Positions 60,560-64,000 of a stretch of 64,000 nucleotides of DNA are shown piece by piece. Under the pieces are notes generated by a model. The model was given only the letters and a program-made list of their open reading frames with translations, made no database searches and had not been told where the DNA came from. Positions within the stretch are counted from its first letter, which is position 1. Every line of letters starts with the position of its first letter. This stretch comes from Brevipalpus yothersi (lineage: Eukaryota; Arthropoda; Arachnida; Trombidiformes; Tenuipalpidae). The translations under genes were made by a program, and so were the position numbers. The stretch is taken from contig QZCP01000117.1 of assembly GCA_003956705.1 (NCBI GenBank), positions 1 through 64,000 of the forward strand. The letters are read 5' to 3'.

Positions 60560-63500
60560 GTGAGTGAGTAAGGACATCTACGATAGTACCATCCATGGTA
60601 GCTGTTGAAATTAATGTGATCAACTTGTACCACTGGACTTATCTTGTTTCCTTTTTTGCTCTCTCTTTTTTCCTCTGGTCATTTGACTCTTTTTTCTGTC
60701 TTTCTCTTTCTCTCTCTACTACTCTATTATCTCCTACTAGTTGTGCAAAGTGAGTGTCCTCATTTGTAATCTGATACTTTGGGTGTAATTTTATTTGATT
60801 TTTTTCCATCAAATATTGCGACAGTTTGCTTCCATCCATCTGCGTCTCTGACTAACTTTCTCTTTCTCACCTAGAATTCATCTCAAATCAGGTCTTTCGA
60901 TCCTTACCATCCCATATAATATTCTCTCATTTTCACGGTCGATAACTTGGGCTTTCTTTTTTTCGCTGGTTGAGAGAAAGAAAAAATACTTGTCTCTCTC
61001 TCACCAAAATCGATTAGTCATCTCGATATCATTTGAAAATGTGCTCAAATTGTACAGCACACTCGAATATTTCTCGAATTTTGAGCTATACATATACATT
61101 CGAAACGAATGAGTCAATGTAGATGCCAATTTTTGCCTATTCCCATCGATTTCTTCTCACCCAAGAAAGCTCAACCGATTGTTTGCAAGCATCCTCATTG
61201 ATTGATGAAGAAAGTTAGAAGGAGAGACTCTTCCAATCAGTATGCATTCTCTCTCTCTCTCTCTCTCTTGATTAGAACCAGTTCTGAACTGTCGTGAAAA
61301 AGCTGTATATCGTTGTCGGTATAATTTTCGAAAGATCTACAGTCCATTGACTATCAATTGTACCTGTCTGATAAATTCGTCCAGGTTGAATTCAAGATGA
61401 ATGAATATCGGCTCATAAACAATGTCGGGGTGTACACACATTGAACTTGATCGACTACTTACCGCATTTGTACAGTTGTTATTGAACTCAATCAAAATTA
61501 TTTGGTGAGCCAGGAGTGGCTAAAAAAGAATATTTCTGATTATTTTTCATTCAAATAACTGGTCGATTATCAATAAACGTTCAAAAAATGAAGAATGTTC
61601 CATTTTTTGCTTCTTGACACAAACCGTTAGATTTCAATACTATAGATTGAGAGTCAATAATCTCTGATGGAACATCATACAGTGGAACTAAAGAGCGAAA
61701 AAATTAGAGCAACTCATCTTTGATGATGATGACTTGAGCTGCTCATTATGGTGAAAACATAGTGGTGGTTATCAGGAAAAAAAATGGTCAATTACACCGG
61801 AAGTTTATCATTTCAAGAAACACCTTACGTGATGAGAGATCAGCATAGAAAAAATTTGAATGCAGTGTCAAAAATAACGGACTGTATGAGGTCCTCATGA
61901 TTGAGATGAAATTCTGATAGAATGGATAGTTTTGATGAGTTCGTGCGACGTTCATTCGAAATTAGATTCATTATGCCAGATTTCCATATCATTGGATGAT
62001 ACATATATGATATACAATCTGCTCAGAGTTGGCAGCGTTTTGATGAGAAAAGGTATTCTGTTGAATGCATGAAATTCCAATTACGATACCGTTTTCAAAC
62101 ATTAGCTGCAGGAAGCTCCATCATCAGTAAGAGTTGGAATATTGGAAGGAAACAGAGTTCCGAAATTGTTCCATGCTTACCTATCGAATAGAGATGAGGA
62201 ATTGGATCAACGATGGAAATTTTGAGGATAACAATCAAAGTAGCATAAAACCGAAAGATTCTCACAAATCCCCGAAAATTGTTCTTCCATGTTCTCAACT
62301 CATACATTGAATCTTTACGAAAACCTTCGACCAAGAAGCTAGAATTCATAATAACCCTAGAAGGCTTCAGACTATAACGAAATTAGATTAGATTAGATCC
62401 GATTGGTTGAGTTTGAGACTAACTGTAGATGTTGGGAAAAACTTGAATTCTGGCAAAGTATCTAATCGGGTTAAAAATCCTATTTTGCTAATTCCTTTTA
62501 GAAAATGAATGTTGCAGATTGGGAGCTATTATATTTTTTACATTTTGCAATACATGGCTTCTTACCGGTGTTGATAATCTATTAGTTGGTAGGGTTCGTT
62601 TGGATCATGAAAAATGGATTATATTTTTCGGAGGTTTTGATTAAATATCATAATTGGGTTGATGTTATTTTTGTAAACTCGTAAAAAGTGAGAGATGAAG
62701 ATCATGGCTTTGAAATGTTAGAAAAAAGTTTCAATTCAGATTAAGGTTATTTGTGCTCTATGATAGGAACTACCTGAATCGATGGAAAAAAATGAGCCAT
62801 CGTATTCGATGAGTGATAAATTTATTGCTTTTCAAGAATATAAAAATATGTCATGTTTGATTGAATAACAAGATAAGGCTTTAGATGTTAAAAATTTTGG
62901 TTCACAGGCACATCGTTTAGATTCAATGGAATTTAAAATTCAAGAATATGGTGGAATGCAACAAGAGAGAAGAGAATAAAAATTGAGAATCACATGAGGC
63001 AATACTGATAATGCTGATTCTTGGTAAATTATGGGTATTTAGTATTTTTTGAGGATCTTAAACTAGATAATTGTGACAATAGGGACATTCGTTGATGAGC
63101 CCAAGAAGCACAATCGTGAATATTTTTCACTTAAACTACTTCTACTAAATTCTTGATTAATTAAACGGGCCAATTGCACTCAATAAAAATCAAATGATCA
63201 AATAAATCATCCAACTCATCAGATACTGTGGTAAAAGGGAAGATCAACAACCTTGGAAGATGCCTTTGAAGAGTGTGTATGTTCAGTATTGAGAAGGAAA
63301 ATGCATTGGTTTTTGGCTTCCAGCAATTCAATTGAATGTGTCCATACTTTTCGCCTTCCATAGACAATCAATGCGAACGAGATGGTGAGAATCATGTTCT
63401 GATAAGTGTGTCGATGTCTGAGTGTAAGTTTGAGATGATATTAATGTTTGAATCATCTCCCGAACAGTGTAAAGACAAAAATTATTGAAAATGCTGACCA

Positions 63501-63722
63501 ATCGAATTCAGATCATTCTCCTCATCTCTCATGTTCTCTCCTCTTAATCAACCACCACAAAAATATCGCCAATCTCTGTCATCAAAGTGATTGAAGAAAA
63601 AGCAATTTCAAAAAATTACCTTAGCCACTTTATCCCTCTCTTTGCCTCTTTCTAATTATCGTTTCTAGATCAACATTTTCTTTGTTTAGAAAAAAGTTTA
63701 CCAAAAACGCGCCAATAAAACA
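60560..63722. other. Intergenic, nothing recognised
   Basis: About 3.1 kb of AT-rich sequence with CT tracts (61249-61268). A minus-strand frame at 62095-62349 has one hydrophobic segment but no family signal. No RNA gene or transposon was recognised. Confidence 0.45.
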
Positions 63723-63750
63723 TGGCCGCCATTGAACAACAAAAAAAAAG
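63723..63750 (+). CDS. Candidate first coding exon at the right edge
   Basis: ATGGCCGCCATTGAAC opens a frame (MAAIEQQKK) with a strong initiation context (aacATGGCC). It ends at a potential AG/GTAAAA donor within about 30 nt. The following sequence is GA/CT-rich, as in other 5' regions of this window. The rest of the gene would lie beyond the window. This rests on start and donor words only. Confidence 0.2.
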
Positions 63751-63789
63751 GTAAAAACATTTTCTCTTTTTATTCTCTTTCCTCCTAAA

Positions 63790-63960
63790 ATAAGAGAGAG
63801 AGAAAGAGAGAAAGAAAGAGAAACTAGAAACTAGAAAGAGAAAAAAGAAAGAAAAAGAGAAACAAGTAAAAGTTACTCTCTCTCTCTCTCTCTGTCTTTA
63901 CTTTTGCCGGTCTTTTTTTTCCGCTCTCGCTCTTCCATCTTGCAAACTTTGACCTACCTC
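63790..63960. repeat. GA- then CT-rich tract at the right edge
   Basis: About 75 nt of imperfect GAGA/AAAG sequence followed by a (CT)n run near 63876-63893. Similar tracts lie upstream of the myosin, Brat-like and VMO1 genes. Confidence 0.8.
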
Positions 63961-64000
63961 TCTCTACCATAGACGCTTGCTTACTTCTCTCAAGCTATTC

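Noticed and set aside
62095..62349. Minus-strand 84-codon frame with one hydrophobic segment
   Set aside because: It has an ATG, but there is no family signal, no clear neighbours or splice sites, and the length is expected by chance in this sequence.

Overview
This is a 64 kb piece of an AT-rich eukaryotic nuclear genome with short spliced genes. Many introns are 55-400 nt with GT-AG ends, the intergenic DNA is rich in (GA)n/(CT)n tracts, and there is one assembly gap (33405-33649). The gene content is arthropod: a Drosophila-type MOB3, Brat-type NHL protein, calcium-channel beta subunit and class ID myosin. The UDP-glycosyltransferase has neither signal peptide nor C-terminal membrane anchor, which is the form known from acariform mites such as spider mites. 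My best guess is therefore a mite (Acariformes). That is inference from families, not proof. No rRNA, tRNA, CRISPR or intact transposon was recognised.

Layout. Minus strand: UGT (1236-2761), a weak small ORF (4039-4350) and MOB3 (5603-10133). Plus strand: microsomal triglyceride transfer protein (12108-15562). Minus strand: two tandem serine-carboxypeptidase-like (S10) genes (15894-19853 and 20450-23875). Plus strand: calcium-channel beta subunit (26838-29970), class ID myosin (34195-38167), heparan-alpha-glucosaminide N-acetyltransferase (40308-42963), a transmembrane ADAM (43609-46031) and a broken partial copy of the acetyltransferase gene (46281-46936). Minus strand: a single-exon ADAM-prodomain-only membrane protein (47024-47524). 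Plus strand: VMO1-like secreted protein (48544-50370), Brat/NHL protein (52689-55220) and ARV1 (59017-59766). For the main multi-exon genes I rebuilt the exons by hand. The summed lengths are multiples of three and the protein lengths fit their families, which supports the models.

The most unusual content is a set of apparent pseudoenzymes. Both S10 proteins keep the fold-defining motifs but have lost the catalytic serine and aspartate, and one has also lost the histidine. Both also carry long Ser/Thr-rich N-terminal regions, repeat insertions and a furin-type site before the small chain. The ADAM has lost all the zinc-binding histidines and the catalytic glutamate. About 1 kb beyond it, on the opposite strand, lies a protein that is only an ADAM prodomain plus a membrane anchor. 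A recent duplication of the neighbouring acetyltransferase gene sits between them, so the prodomain-only gene may have arisen from a duplicated and rearranged acetyltransferase-ADAM block. The remaining genes are mostly conserved housekeeping or signalling genes with no obvious joint pathway.
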